Assembly (NCBI GenBank): GCA_934045905.1
Contig: OW203763.1
Span: 39,214,724-39,278,723 of the forward strand
Reading direction: 5' to 3'
Length of the DNA stretch: 64,000 nt
Source of the DNA: Leuctra nigra
Taxonomy: Eukaryota; Arthropoda; Insecta; Plecoptera; Leuctridae
How positions within the stretch are numbered: the stretch's first letter is position 1; each line of letters begins with the position of its first letter. Positions 22,301-32,734 of the stretch are shown in pieces. A program made the translations under genes and the position numbers. Under the pieces are notes generated by a model that saw nothing but the letters and a program-made list of their open reading frames with translations, was not told where the DNA came from and made no database searches.

Positions 22301-25197
22301 CACATTTAATATGTTAATAGTGTTGTGTCTAGACACAGTATGAGTAGTCCAGACAGAGTGAGAGGGAAAGGCAGAGATAGACAACATGTGGCAGTCTACA
22401 ACAGCTCTGTTTACAAACATCCACCTTGGATTTACTGGGAAAAAAGCTTGGTATGCGTGTATAAGACGCAGGGCTGTTTTCAGAATCAAAATATTGACAT
22501 ATAATTGCGTCTTATACACGAGTTAATACCGTAATCTAAGTTGTTCAGCAGATAACCCTCTTTTTGCTCAATGTGCATGAGTAATGTAATTTGAAGTTCA
22601 AGTACTAATTTATTTGCAAAATAAAACGAAATTGAAGAAAAATCATCAAAAAATCAAAATAGGTTGTTTTACTGCAAAAATAAGCACGAAATCGCGTCAT
22701 ATTTTCCAAAATAACATTATAAATAGAAGGGCTGTGCGAGCAGCTATAAATAAATTCGAGCAAGTTTCGAACGAGTTTTACAAATTTGCTTGAAATTCGA
22801 GCAAATTTCGAACGAGTTTAATAGTTGCTTGAAAATCGAGCATATTTCCTAGTTGCTTGAAAATCGAGCAAACTAGTTAAGGTAGGTTATGTTTCATCAT
22901 TTATTTTTACGTACCTAGTAGTTATACACAGGTGCAGACCTCATAGTGTTCCTTAGATCTGGAACTCACAATAGATAGCGAGCGGGTTACTAGTTGTGCA
23001 ATATTAACAATTCAATCATTAGCGATAAAAGGGACAGAATGAAAATCTGTGTGAAGAAGTGCAGTTTATTTTGTATGTCTTCACATTTCAATACAATCAG
23101 TGCTCGTTGACACGATATGATACTTATATTTTTGATAAAAATGTGCTGTTGTGCTGTTCCAAGTTTTCAGTGAAATTAGGCTTTGTTTTATGGAATTATT
23201 AAGCGAGCGGAGCGAGCGTCTCCACTTGAAACTTATGGCTCGAATCTGTGTGCATTTGGCGTCTCCTGCCAAACGAAGTAATGGATCAGGCCAATTTTTT
23301 CACACAACTTAAATTACTATTCTCGTTATGGTCAAAATGATTTTCAGCAAGTTCGCTCCATTGGTTGCATCGGAAACTTGATGTGTAGTTATAGTTAGCT
23401 TGGCAATGAGGATGAAGGAAACTCTGTGTATATAACTGCAATAGTTTGACCCATCATCACCAAATTTTGCAAGGTCATTTGTACCAGCATTATAAGTGAT
23501 TTTTTACAAATCTGTAATGAGCTTCAAGAGTAATAGAGATTTTACTGACATTTGTATACTTAATTTAAAACGGCCTATAGCCACACCACCATTTGACCTA
23601 TCAAATGGTCTTCGATTAATCTGATCAATCAAACTCATATTTTGCATGGTCGTTCAGACCAACATTGTCTCTTATTTTACAAATTTTCAGCCCTACCAGT
23701 CAAGAACATAGATGCACTTATTGACAGTTTTAATAACTGTCAGAAATGACATTTCAAAACAGAAATTCCACTGCATTCTGGGTTGCTCTATGTAGCAAAA
23801 CAAAGTTTATAGATGGCTATTCTCAATATCAATGTAAGACAGATTCTTTTCTTAGTGGATCATATTATTGCAATACATAATGTAGTCAAAATGTAATGTA
23901 GGTATTTCATATACATAGGTATAAGTATACCTTATCTAAAATAATTTATTTTACGATATGGATTGTGTTTCACAGAACTATGAAAACAACGTTTTGACTA
24001 GATAGCATCATATTTTACACATTTCCAGCCCAATCGGTCAAGAATTTACAGACTTATTGCTGTTTTAAGTGTTTGAATATCTGTCCAAAGAGATTGATGG
24101 AAAAATAACAGTACAATAATCTGTTATTTAATTGATCCAGAGTGTTTATGAAAAGTTGCAAGGAAAATTGGTAATAATTAATGTAAGTTAGTTATCTTTG
24201 ATTGAATGGATCGTGCTATGATTGGCGATGTCGTGCGTGTCGGTGCTCGCTCATCAACGCGTTACACCGAGCGTTTTCCTAGTATTTTAAATAAAAAATT
24301 ATCGATATCTTTGTCAAGTGACTTGCACAATAACTAAATAATTAATCATTAATTTCTCAAAAACAAATTTTTAGCCATCTCCAAATTTTGTGTGATTGTA
24401 CCTACGTATATTAGAATAATATTACCAAGTTTAAAAAAAATCGGAGATAGTCTTTTTGACCTTTGACCATGTCTAGATGTAGGTCAATTTTGTGGGGCCA
24501 TTTAAGGTGTCCTGGGTATGAAATTGGATAGGGAATGTCATTACCTTTCCAATTAGACCATTCCCAGCTATGTAGCTAGGATAGGAGCCGAATAATTACA
24601 AGAAAACCAAAAAGTAACTCGCGAAAAGGTCACCGACGGGCGACGGGTCACAATTTGACCCGCCATACCTTTGTAACCAAGAGCCCCAAAATTATTTTAA
24701 AAAATCATGGTTGCTACTGTCTATGAAATTTCATGGAAATTGAAGAAAGTCAGAACAAAATGTTTTTATTTTGGGTGGTTTCTTTTGGAATGACCCTGTT
24801 TGTTGTAATTACTATATAGTATCAATATTTGTATCTCTTCAATGATTTTTTTTATATGAAAGTGAATGACTTGACCCTGTACCTACACTTTTTTTGCATG
24901 AAAAATGCAATTTTTCCTGATACTTGTGATTTCTTGTAAATGAATGCTACGAACACGTGTATGTAGCGTTGATGACACACACAGTTGGTCTTATGAGTTT
25001 GCCTTCCATCAGGGGGGCTGCTAATCTGCTTGCCGCGAGAGCAAGCGGCCGCCTACTGCAAGGACATCGAGAAGCAGGAGGGATACCAGGCGTGGATCAT
25101 CGGGATCGTGGAGAAGGGCAACCGCACGGCGCGCATCATCGACAAGCCGCGCGTCATCGAAGTGCCAGCCAAGGAGAAGGACGGCGAACTCTGGTAG
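13026..25197 (+). CDS. Sps: Selenophosphate synthetase with an in-frame UGA at the active-site position (7 exons)
   Basis: Exons: 13026-13308, 14931-15035, 15683-15831, 16558-16670, 17644-17834, 19525-19737, 25013-25197. All twelve splice sites are GT or AG, the phases agree, and the sum is 1239 bases (412 codons plus TAG). The enzyme family converts selenide and ATP to selenophosphate for selenocysteine synthesis. The SPS1 branch in insects has another, less clear role. Codon 56 is TGA in the context LKG-UGA-GCKVPQ, exactly where SPS2 has Sec, human SPS1 has Thr and Drosophila SPS1 has Arg. Next come C58, the catalytic-type K59, GIGMDSS (from residue 95), [19 protein letters not shown]-like [67 protein letters not shown] and [20 protein letters not shown]. 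Every other exon is intact, so a pseudogene is unlikely. It could be an SPS1-UGA read-through gene or a true Sec-containing SPS2. I found no convincing SECIS downstream by eye. Confidence 0.95.
13191..13240 (+). promoter_or_regulatory. Recoding signal: UGA, GGGUGU hexamer and 13-bp stem-loop
   Basis: The TGA is followed at once by GGGTGT, a hexamer class linked to stop-codon read-through. After an 8-base spacer, 13202-13214 (GGTTCCTCAAGAG) pairs with 13227-13240 (CTCTTAGAGGGACT). The result is 13 pairs with one bulged A at 13232, two G-U pairs and a 12-base loop. Position and shape match the stem-loop placed just 3' of the UGA in selenocysteine redefinition elements and in the read-through element described for hymenopteran SPS1. 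Seen directly in the sequence; the function is inferred. Confidence 0.75.
14286..14735. mobile_element. About 450-bp MITE with GTTCA ends, copy 1 (SPS intron 1)
   Basis: Ends GGGATGTTCACGATTACGAT and, inverted, GGGGTGTTCAACGATTATTT. The interior has repeated ATTAATCGATT words. The same family lies in the opposite orientation at 27597-28116. Confidence 0.75.
14931..15035 (+). CDS. Sps: SPS exon 2
   Basis: Residues 95-129. Encodes [20 protein letters not shown] and [16 protein letters not shown]; the Asp in GMD belongs to the ATP/Mg-binding site of the family. Acceptor TTGCAG, donor GG|GTAACA. Confidence 0.95.
15683..15831 (+). CDS. Sps: SPS exon 3
   Basis: Residues 130-179, from [20 protein letters not shown] to LLMRGFK. 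Acceptor TTGACAG, donor AAG|GTGATC. Intron phase 0 at its end. Confidence 0.95.
15880..16260. repeat. Family B dispersed repeat copy 2 (SPS intron 3)
   Basis: Matches 9411-9690 in TGGACGCGTCCCC, CAGGGTGGACGCCGTCC and AATAGCCGAGCGTCC. A homopolymer of about 18 G stands at about 16232-16250. Confidence 0.7.
16558..16670 (+). CDS. Sps: SPS exon 4
   Basis: Residues 180-216, with [20 protein letters not shown], the conserved TGGQT loop. Acceptor TTGTAG, donor GT|GTAAGT. Confidence 0.95.
17644..17834 (+). CDS. Sps: SPS exon 5
   Basis: Residues 217-280, with [20 protein letters not shown] and [15 protein letters not shown]. Acceptor CTTTAG, donor CG|GTAAAT. Confidence 0.95.
18170..18749. mobile_element. 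580-bp hAT-type MITE with 8-bp duplication (SPS intron 5)
   Basis: The ends TAGTGATGGC and GCCATCACTA are inverted, and GTTATGGG flanks both sides exactly (18162-18169 and 18750-18757). The eight-base duplication and the TAG start fit hAT. Subterminal GAAAATTTTCA palindromes are repeated at both ends. Confidence 0.88.
18833..18941. repeat. Short hairpin with about 42-bp arms
   Basis: TCGATCATCCC and CCATACAACGGAG on the left return inverted on the right (CTCCGTTGTATGG, GGGATGATCGA) around a loop of about 20 bases. A miniature foldback in SPS intron 5. Confidence 0.75.
19208..19422. mobile_element. MITE family A copy 2 (SPS intron 5)
   Basis: Same length and interior as 3779-3993 (GGTATTTGAACGAAACAGAT and TTTCAAATACC at the ends), with more decay in its termini. 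Confidence 0.8.
19525..19737 (+). CDS. Sps: SPS exon 6
   Basis: Residues 281-351, with [19 protein letters not shown] and [18 protein letters not shown], the most conserved C-terminal-domain core. Acceptor TTGCAG, donor CG|GTAAGA. Confidence 0.95.
19823..20479. mobile_element. 657-bp piggyBac-type MITE (SPS intron 6)
   Basis: Perfect 14-base inverted ends CCCTCTTAGTGCCA flanked by TTAA on both sides (19819-19822 and 20480-20483). Just inside the left end are two copies of GCCGATATATCGGC, about 40 bases apart. No transposase. Confidence 0.9.
21107..24288. mobile_element. About 3.2-kb non-coding element with ACTAGGAAAACGC inverted ends (SPS intron 6)
   Basis: The left end (TACTAGGAAAACGCTTAGTG, then a GATGAGCGAGCAC block) is mirrored at the right end (GTGCTCGCTCATCA, then GCGTTTTCCTAGTA). 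TA at both edges suits a Tc1/mariner-like duplication. The interior lacks a transposase ORF and carries phrases shared with 9732-10690. It contains a nested element at 21840-22532. Confidence 0.7.
21840..22532. mobile_element. Nested pogo/Tc1-like MITE, about 690 bp
   Basis: Ends TACCGTATTAACTCGTGTAT and, inverted, TACGGTATTAACTCGTGTAT, each followed by AAGACGC. Internal extra copies of GTGTATAAGACGCA stand near both ends (about 21875 and 22455). TA-type target site. No transposase. Confidence 0.75.
25013..25197 (+). CDS. Sps: SPS exon 7 (terminal)
   Basis: Residues 352-412 and stop TAG. Encodes [16 protein letters not shown] and [20 protein letters not shown]. It is clearly GC-richer than the intron around it. 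Acceptor CATCAG. Confidence 0.95.
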
Positions 25198-27150
25198 AGC
25201 TCGCTCAACAACTTGCTGCTCTTAGTTACGGTTTTTCTATTCTAAAAAAAGTACATATATATATAAAAATATGAACGACGATGACGTTCATAAGGGCATC
25301 TGTTCGATACTAACAATTCGATAACTTTTATAAAGTTCTAAATTCCCTTTAGGTATAGCATTGGTTGGCATTGATCCTTGTTTGCTTGAATGTCGGGTGT
25401 GAATCTTTTTTTGATAAATTTTTTGAGGTGAGGAAAATGCTATGACCTGGATGCAGTACTTGACAGGTTGAGAACCTCCCTGTGGTGTGGCATTGATAGA
25501 TAACTGATTACCTACGAGACGATGACAGGGCTATTTCCAGTGGCTTTGTTGTCATGTGATTGGAGGGATCGTGATGGAGAGAATTAATGGCTATTAATGT
25601 GGAGCACCAATCGTGAAGCTGAAGATGATACTGATATTACAGTTAGAAATGTCTGGAATGGATGAATACTGTTGGCTGGGTTGTTGGAGATATGATTATC
25701 TGGATCCTAGATGTTGATTTGATATTGCGATTATCTTGAATGCCGTTATTAGACATTGCTCTATCTTCACACTTATGTAAGTGTGAAATAGGTTCAATTT
25801 ACCATTTTTGGTCTAATGAGACTCATTAGCTAATAGCTATCTGTCTTTTATATTACCTTGTACTACCTTCTTGTGGGCATTCAGCTTATTTGCAATAGAA
25901 TTATTTTTGATTCCTTGTTACACATTACAATATACAACAGAGTTTTTCCTGTAGGAACCTAATTTTATTTTTAAATTTGATATACACCTAAGTAATTTAG
26001 TTAATGAACTTTTGAAGCGATCCATTTTTTGAAGGCCATCAAAGTGCTTTGTAGGTATATTATTACATGACTTGTTGCATTAGGTCATTTTGACAAGACG
26101 GAGCCATTCACTGGCCATGTATGAAAATGGCAGAGTCTATGACATACTAAAATGTCTCATGTGCCAACCTGTTGTAAAAGTTGAAAGCACATTCCTTTTA
26201 AAAAATGGTTTATAATTATGTATCCTCCATTATTTAAGAAATTAATGCAAGTGCTTAATATCATCTTACACCTGTTTTTAGGATAGGTACAATTTTTTCT
26301 TAATTCATAACGTTATGCAAGTGGTAGTGAAGTTGCATACCTTTTATTACTATTATTACATAGTCCTGTATGCGCAAAGGTCCTGGCTCAAATGTACTTT
26401 TTATTTCATCAATAACTCTCACTATGAATTAAAACAGGGAAATTTGGTGTTTCTTTTCAAATCCTGCTTTAAAGATGCTTTTAGAATATTGATGAAATGA
26501 AATAGTTATGTTCATGGCTACAATCTTTCACAAATAGTTTTGTAACAAAATTTAAAGTTTCTTGTGCTTGTAATTAAATATGTGTATTTATTCACTCCCA
26601 AGATTTTCCTAAGTCCTTGTCCGAAATACCACCCGAAATCCGCCACTGGCAGGGGGCGTGGCAATAGAGCCAGCCGACGTCCAACCACCAACAAAACAAC
26701 AAACAAGTAGAAGAAACATAGAAGTTCGAAGATAGCACAAAGTAGTCATTGCCTGATAAGAAGTCGTAGAGTTTACAACTTCGTGGACTTAGGGTAATTA
26801 TCTCTATACATTTCTAATTTTCGGGTGGCGAGATAATTAACCTTTTTTTTAATATTGATGTTTTGGCATTGACATCAAGTGTTTCTTAGGTTAGATTTGG
26901 GTAAAAGATGTTTGCATTAAACGTTCAGATGTCTCAACCCACAAAATTGAAGTGTATCTTTCACTTTGCTGTGGTAATATAATGTAACTGCTCCTAAGTT
27001 GAAAAATAAATCTATTTTGAATCGTTGAAAATGCACATTTCTTTCTTGAGTTTCTAATTACAATGGTAGCTTGTAGCATAAAGTACTTGTAGTATACTAA
27101 AACACTGTGAAGTGTAAATAAATGCATAGTGAATTGATCTTCCTTCCAGA
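25198..27150. other. SPS 3' UTR and intergenic spacer
   Basis: A small perfect hairpin (TATGAACG...CGTTCATA, 25270-25292) lies 73 bases after the SPS stop. Beyond that, AT-rich sequence without recognisable coding exons. A 5' non-coding exon of the next gene may lie here but cannot be placed. Confidence 0.4.
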
Positions 27151-27207
27151 ATGTGATTGGAGAACTGCTGACCATATCTACTGTACATCCACAAGTGTTG
27201 CAGAACC

Positions 27208-27290
27208 ATGGGGGGGGGTTATTTTCAAGATCAATGGAGGACAACTTGAGGAAAAACCAAGAGTTTTTTACGGAGATGAATAAAATTACT
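27208..27290 (+). CDS. Plgrkt: PLGRKT-like exon 1 with G-run at the start codon
   Basis: CCATGG context, then a G homopolymer. The frame that encodes LFSRSMEDN needs the number of G after ATG to be a multiple of three; eight are present. If the assembly is right, the in-frame Met at 27234 could be used instead, shortening the protein by about 9 residues. Donor ACT|GTACGT, phase 0. An acceptor-like TTCCAG ends at 27149. Confidence 0.75.
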
Positions 27291-30200
27291 GTACGTAGTC
27301 TTCATATTCGTAACATCTATTCTTATTTCTTATGTAGGTAATTTTTGTGTGACTTTTATCCAAACACAAAACACTAGTCAGTGATCAAAGTCGGGTCATG
27401 CAGGGCGGTCTGGAAGGAATAGGACTGGGGTGCGATGAGGCAAAGGGCCCGGATAATCATGTGACAGGGCCCGTAAAACAATTTAGAGAAAGAAAAAAAT
27501 GTATTTAAAATGAGTAAAAATACTGGTCATATGAAAAAACGCCAGTAAAATGTTAATTACTTTTACTTTAACATTTAATTGTAATACTATTTATTAGGGG
27601 TGTTCAACGATTATTTTATTTAAATCAATTAATAATTCGATTTTCGTAATTTAAATTGATTAAATAATTGAATTAAATTGTATTGATATATAACTATAAT
27701 GTAATCATGTTCAGGGTGGTCATCATCATCTTACGGCAATATTAACCTCAGCAATGAAATTGTCCGGAAAGTCATTCATTTTTACTTAAAAGACCGCAGT
27801 CCATTCATTCAATTAAATCATTAAATCATTAACTCATTCAATCATCACTTGGTAATGCGAAAGAGAAATACACACTGAAACTTGGGAAAATAATACAAAC
27901 GTGAATTTACCACTAAAATATTACGCACACAAAGAAAAAACTTGACAGAATGAAGGGCAGCAATTATTTTAGAATGTAAAGTGCAACCATTTTCAAGGAG
28001 GCAAATACAAATTGATATTCGATTATTTTTTCTAAAATCGATTAATCGTTTTGAAAGTCATAATCGATTAATCGATTCGATTAAATCGTAATCGTGAACA
28101 CCCCCTCCTATTTATTACTTTCTAAAGTTATTCTAGTACAATTTATGCTTATATGCTTTTACTTGGTTGACTTGTGATACTTATTGTGAAAAAAGCTGTA
28201 ATAAATACAATACAATAAATAGGGGCCCGTAATATGGGAAAAAGGGCCTATAAAAAGCAGGGGCTCGGGATGCGATCGCACCCTGGGCCAGATCGCCACT
28301 GCCTATTGCCTGTACCTCAAGAGACCTCGATCACGGAGCCGTGTCAACCTCGGATTACAACGAGGATGGTTAATAACGTTGGACATAAACTAAACACTAG
28401 CAAAATAGAATTGTGATGGCTGATTGTGCACTGAGGAAGCAAGAGTAAGGCTGCGTAGACCATTGTTATTCGTNNNNNNNNNNNNNNNNNNNNNNNNNNN
28501 NNNNNNNNNNNNNNNNNNNNNNNNNNNNNNNNNNNNNNNNNNNNNNNNNNNNNNNNNNNNNNNNNNNNNNNNNNNNNNNNNNNNNNNNNNNNNNNNNNNN
28601 NNNNNNNNNNNNNNNNNNNNNNNNNNNNNNNNNNNNNNNNNNNNNNNNNNNNNNNNNNNNNNNNNNNNNNNNNACTATTTTTTCAATTTTTACGTATGTA
28701 GGTAATTATGAACCACTTTCCTGATTGTCAGGCCAGTGTGCTTTAAGCCCCATTTACACGGTAAAATTTCCTGTAAAATCTTTTATAAAATCTTTTCGTA
28801 AAATCTTTTCGTAAAATCTTTTACAGAAATAGAACATGTTTTATATCATAAAAGGTTTTACACAACCCTTTTACAAAACATTTTACGAAGATTTTACCAT
28901 CAAATTGGCTTGTTTACATGGTAAAATTTCTTCTACGAAAAGATTTTATAAAAGATTTTACAGGAAATTATACCGTGTAAATGGGGCTTTAGTTACTGTA
29001 ATGTTTAATGAAATGCTCCTAGTTTGCATACAAATTATAATAAATAATCAATCAATGTCACTATTTTAAGTGTGTCAGGGGTAGAGTTAGCCCAAATAAA
29101 GCGCCCTTCAGAGCTGGCTTGTCGATCCAACATTCCCCCACTTCCTCTACTCGGTGACAGTGACAGGCTAAGTTGGCCGGCCTCTGTCTGACCATGCTTA
29201 ACAGGTATCAACTCGGTCTGTTGCTGAGCGTATTATTTGCTTGCTTCTACAATTCATTGTCGTTATTGTTTTATTTAGGTGGAGCGGCAGATCCAAATGC
29301 AGAATCAGATGCGAGAACGAATGATGGCCATGCAAGTGGCAAAAGCAAGAGAATTACTTTACTGGGCTGGTTCCTTCTATGTCTTAGCGTCGATTGGAAT
29401 GATAGCTGGGTATGCATATCTTTGTTTCTGTATTCATTATAGATTAGAAGGAAGAAGCTAAGTGTATTGGGGTTGTGCATAAAGGACATCACGATTCAGG
29501 GGGGGGGGGGGGGGGGGGTTGGAGCTGGTGGGACATCACGTTTTGATGTACTTAAAGCATTTTCCTTTTAAGTTCAGTTAATATGTCGGGGCCTGAAATT
29601 TCACTAAAAAGTACAAACGATAAATTCTTATAAATTTGGCTGTCAGACAAATTCTATTTAGAATTTGGTAGAGATAGTTTTGTGACTCTTTTTAGCGGGG
29701 AAGGTTTTTGAACAGTGTGACACTGTGCGACAAGGGGAGTGGCCCCGGGTGTCGGAATAGCCCATGTTTTGCGCGATGTCTTTTATGCACAACCCGAATG
29801 TGTTGCCGAGGAGCGAGCACTGGGTGCATGCAACACCTCCAGGCGCGTGGGAACTAAATTTGTAAGTTGCAGTGATCGTAAATAACAATGGCGAGAAATA
29901 TGATTATTGATTGCCTTCAAGGCTTCAAAGATAATGGAACTTGTGGAGGACTGCCTTGGTACTATGCTGGTCTGAGGTGCATGACAATCAGATATATTGA
30001 GCAATCATTCTTTGTTTTGCCAAGTGTTCATTCAGATTTTTTTTAAATCTTAACCAATCGGAGGATTTGGAGAAAATGTTCACTGAAAACACAGGAGGTG
30101 GTCCTTATTTGTGTTCAAAATTTCAGCTCGATCAGAGAAATGATCTGTTTCCTTGTAGTAACAACCAGACTTACACAAAAAATCAGTGATTTGAGTTGAA

Positions 30201-31221
30201 AGGAGACTAAAGGTATGTTCCCATACTTCCCTTTCAGTTCGGTTTAGCGAAATGGCTAAATGGCTACCTTTTAATAACGAAATCGGCCATGTGTGTATAT
30301 TCGCTAGATACCGAAATAGAATAATATTAGGTCCACTTCATCTTTACTGAAACCAAAGCGAAACCGAAACATGAAAACTCTGGAAGTGGTGCAATATCTC
30401 GAAGTCACATATTCTGGTGGATCTTCATTTTCCACTTGTTATTGGATTGTTGAATGTACTGGATGATTGGTGAACCCGCCAAAAATAGTACAAATTTGCG
30501 AATAGCATTGGCAAAAATAAGGCTACAGTAGGTACTTTTGATGTGGGCTATGCAGTGCTTGAGAGCAAATGCCAAAACAAAACTGCCAACAAAATTGCTC
30601 TAGAAATGCTGTGTGTATTGCCGTTAGAAATGAGGGTTTGTCTACGCTTGTCTATTGTTATTGGGGGAGGGGGGGGGGGGGGGGGGGGGGAGAGAGGTAA
30701 TAGGAAAGGAATTACAAACTGAAAATATTTTTTCATTAATGCATATCACTGTCCAAACGCACTGTAGGTGGCTCTATCGCGATACCGAATGTATGGAAAC
30801 AGACCGAAATCTCTGTGAAGCGAAACCGAAGTATGGGAACATAGCTCTCTTAGTTATATTGTGTCTTAAGTTTATTTAAATTTTTCAGATTTCGTCGTAC
30901 ACGAAAGCCGGGTGTTTTGGCTCCATTATTACCGCTATCATTTGTTGTTGGTTATCAAGCTGATATGGCTTATGGTACTAAATTATATCGTATTAAAGGT
31001 AAGTGTCACTCCAGAATGATAGTAAACTAGCCTGGCATATTCATTGGCACATTGAAACATTATTTTTTACTATTTATCCAGGAGAAGCAGAGAATATTAT
31101 GCAGTATGAAGTGGATCTACTAGAACTGCCTTGTGGCCTACCAACTGCTTCCACCATTGACCAAGCTCGGCTCGATACGGACGAGAAGAAGAAACTTCAT
31201 CCTGCTGTTCCGCCTCTCTAG
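27208..31221 (+). CDS. Plgrkt: PLGRKT-like small membrane protein (4 exons), start codon frame disturbed
   Basis: Exons: 27208-27290, 29279-29409, 30889-30998, 31082-31221, all with GT-AG junctions and matching phases. The product is about 150 residues against 147 in human PLGRKT (plasminogen receptor with C-terminal lysine). Matches: LFSRSMEDNLRKNQEFF to FSKSMNESMKNQKEF, VERQIQMQNQMRERMMAMQV to LERQLIMQNEMRERQMAMQI, and GYQADMAYGTKLYRIKGEAE to TYQYDLGYGTLLERMKGEAE. Two hydrophobic segments are visible (YWAGSFYVLASIGMIAG and VLAPLLPLSFVVGY), fitting an integral membrane protein. The C-terminus is ...PAVPPL with no terminal lysine, so plasminogen binding of the mammalian kind is not expected. 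ATG at 27208 is followed by eight G, which puts it out of frame with the conserved N-terminus. AATAAA at 31326-31331 is a likely poly(A) signal. Confidence 0.88.
27398..28302. mobile_element. Composite insertion with hAT-like ends
   Basis: The left end CAGGGCGGTCTGG and the inverted right end CCAGATCGCCACTG resemble hAT termini. Inside sits the 3' end of the 0-2 kb non-LTR element (27553-28216), and within that a further MITE (27597-28116), giving three insertion levels. Degenerate, with no clear target duplication. Confidence 0.5.
27597..28116. mobile_element. About 520-bp GTTCA-end MITE copy 2, nested in a non-LTR 3' end
   Basis: Ends GGGGTGTTCAACGATTATTT and, inverted, GGGGGTGTTCACGATTACGA. 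Flanked by TATTTATTA on both sides, while the unbroken copy at about 1695-1720 has this word once, so the insertion point is directly visible. A duplication of 8-9 bases suits hAT. Confidence 0.85.
28474..28673. other. Assembly gap (200 N)
   Basis: A run of exactly 200 N, probably a placeholder of unknown true size. It lies in intron 1 of the PLGRKT-like gene. Confidence 1.
28746..28988. mobile_element. 243-bp Tourist-like MITE with TTA duplication
   Basis: Same AGCCCCATTTACACGG ends as 12404-12575. TTA flanks it at 28743-28745 and 28989-28991. The arms contain several AAAATCTTTT-type repeats. Intron 1 of the PLGRKT-like gene. Confidence 0.8.
29279..29409 (+). CDS. Plgrkt: PLGRKT-like exon 2
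   Basis: 43 codons plus two bases, from VERQIQMQ to the first hydrophobic segment ending IAG. Acceptor ATTTAG, donor GG|GTATGC. Confidence 0.9.
30889..30998 (+). CDS. Plgrkt: PLGRKT-like exon 3
   Basis: Encodes FRRTRKPGVLAPLLPLSFVV and GYQADMAYGTKLYRIK, a basic linker and the second hydrophobic segment. Acceptor TTTCAG, donor AAG|GTAAGT. Confidence 0.9.
31082..31221 (+). CDS. Plgrkt: PLGRKT-like exon 4 (terminal)
   Basis: Starts GEAENIMQYE, matching the GEAEDILE region of PLGRKT, and ends in PAVPPL before TAG at 31219-31221. No C-terminal lysine. Confidence 0.9.
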
Positions 31222-32367
31222 ACCCGTAAGACGATAATGCAATAATTCTTTGTTCTGGTTGTGTTGAAAGGGCCTTCAATGTAGCAACATAAAACAACCA
31301 ATATTTCTCTAAATATGTTTATTCAAATAAATGAATGTACAATAATACGATTACATACCTATTTGTTTAGGTATTTACTTATGGCAACAATAATAATTGT
31401 TCATTTGGATTGTTGATTATTTTTTATGAAAAATATTGAACAATTTACTAAAGACTTGATACGTTTTTGACACTAGAATTGTTACAACTTGAGAGTTTAT
31501 AAATGTATACCTATTGGTAGTAATTTGGGAACTCATACAATAAATATGAAATAGACTATAGTAGGTAGATTGTACCATACTTTACTACGGTGGTGACAAG
31601 AAATATAAAATAATGCGTACTATTGAATGTTGATTGATATTGGTACTACATTCATTCTCTGATCATGCTTTGATATTGATATTGATTTTCTGATAATTTA
31701 TTTTATACCTACATGACTTGTTTATCACTTTTTAAGCTTTAATTTGCAATTGCTCATTGGGAGAACTCCATTAAATCGATTCAGAAACACGACGAATGGA
31801 GGTAATGTACAACAAAAGTATGATATTTAAACCCAGGTGTTGCATTTTTAAGTTCATTTGGAACAATCTTTTCCATGGACTCAAGCTATTTTTAGATTAA
31901 TATGCAAGTGACAATTGTCACTTAATTTGTCACTTTTTAACTGATAAACAGTCAACACGTTTAAATGTGTTTACTGTTTATCAGTTAAAAAGTGATAAAT
32001 TATCAGAAAATCCTACTTATTCTTGCCTGTAATGTAAAGTCAAACTTTTTTCTTGTAGGGGTTCATATTCGTGCATTGTCATCACTATTGTGATACAATC
32101 TTATCCTTCACTGATGCCTTTCACAAGGTATAGTTTGAAAATTTCATGTCCCATCTTAAAACGTCTCAAACGAAAATAGAAATATTGAAAGGCTTCCATC
32201 CACTTGCTTATTCGCTATTGCTCACTATTTTGAAGATACACTTCACTATTTTCACTAATTTTCTTAATCATAGCCTCAGCAGAGCCAGGCTCCACTAGTG
32301 AGGATGTAATATAGAGAATGGAGGAGAGGAAACCCGGGGGTACCGGCTTAGGCTCTTTACTCTAAGG
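31222..32367. other. Intergenic spacer with one hairpin
   Basis: Apart from the PLGRKT 3' UTR, the only structure is an inverted repeat at about 31917-31999 (CACTTTTTAACTGATAAACA and its complement, around 20 bases). No exons recognised. Confidence 0.5.
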
Positions 32368-32734
32368 CAGAGGTTGGCAACCTGCGGCTCCTTGGTTGTT
32401 CTTGAAAGGCTCTTTATAATTTACATAAAGATCTGGATTCGAAAAATTTGACAAATTCAGGAAAAAACGCCCTGCGGGCCAACATTTGGAAGGTTATTTG
32501 ATTCAGTTTGTTCATTTTAGAGTCCCAGAATCACTATTAAATTGTTGAGATTTTAAAAAAACGCCCTGCGGGGTAAAAACTGAGGGACTTCGTCAAAATA
32601 CCAAAATAAACTAGTATGCAATATATTATTTTTGGTGTATATATTTGATTGCCTCTACTGCGGATCCCATTATTATCTCATTTATTAATTTTTAGGAAAT
32701 TAGCTCCTTCAACAAAAAAGGTTGCCGACTCCTG
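32368..32734. mobile_element. About 367-bp hAT-like element
   Basis: Ends CAGAGGTTGGCAACC and, inverted, CAGGAGTCGGCAACC, the CAG..GTTGGCAACC style of Charlie-like hATs. The flanking octamers CTCTAAGG and CTTTATGG agree at six of eight bases, an aged target duplication. Two internal CGCCCTGCGGG words occur. Confidence 0.75.

Noticed and set aside
25270..25292. SECIS element after the SPS stop
   Set aside because: TATGAACG...CGTTCATA is a short perfect hairpin with a 7-base loop. It lacks the ATGA/NGA quartet, internal loop and AA apical motif of a SECIS.
25530..25560. SECIS candidate from GATGACA...TGTCATGTGAT
   Set aside because: The ATGA lies inside the stem instead of in a non-paired core, and the inner arm does not pair.
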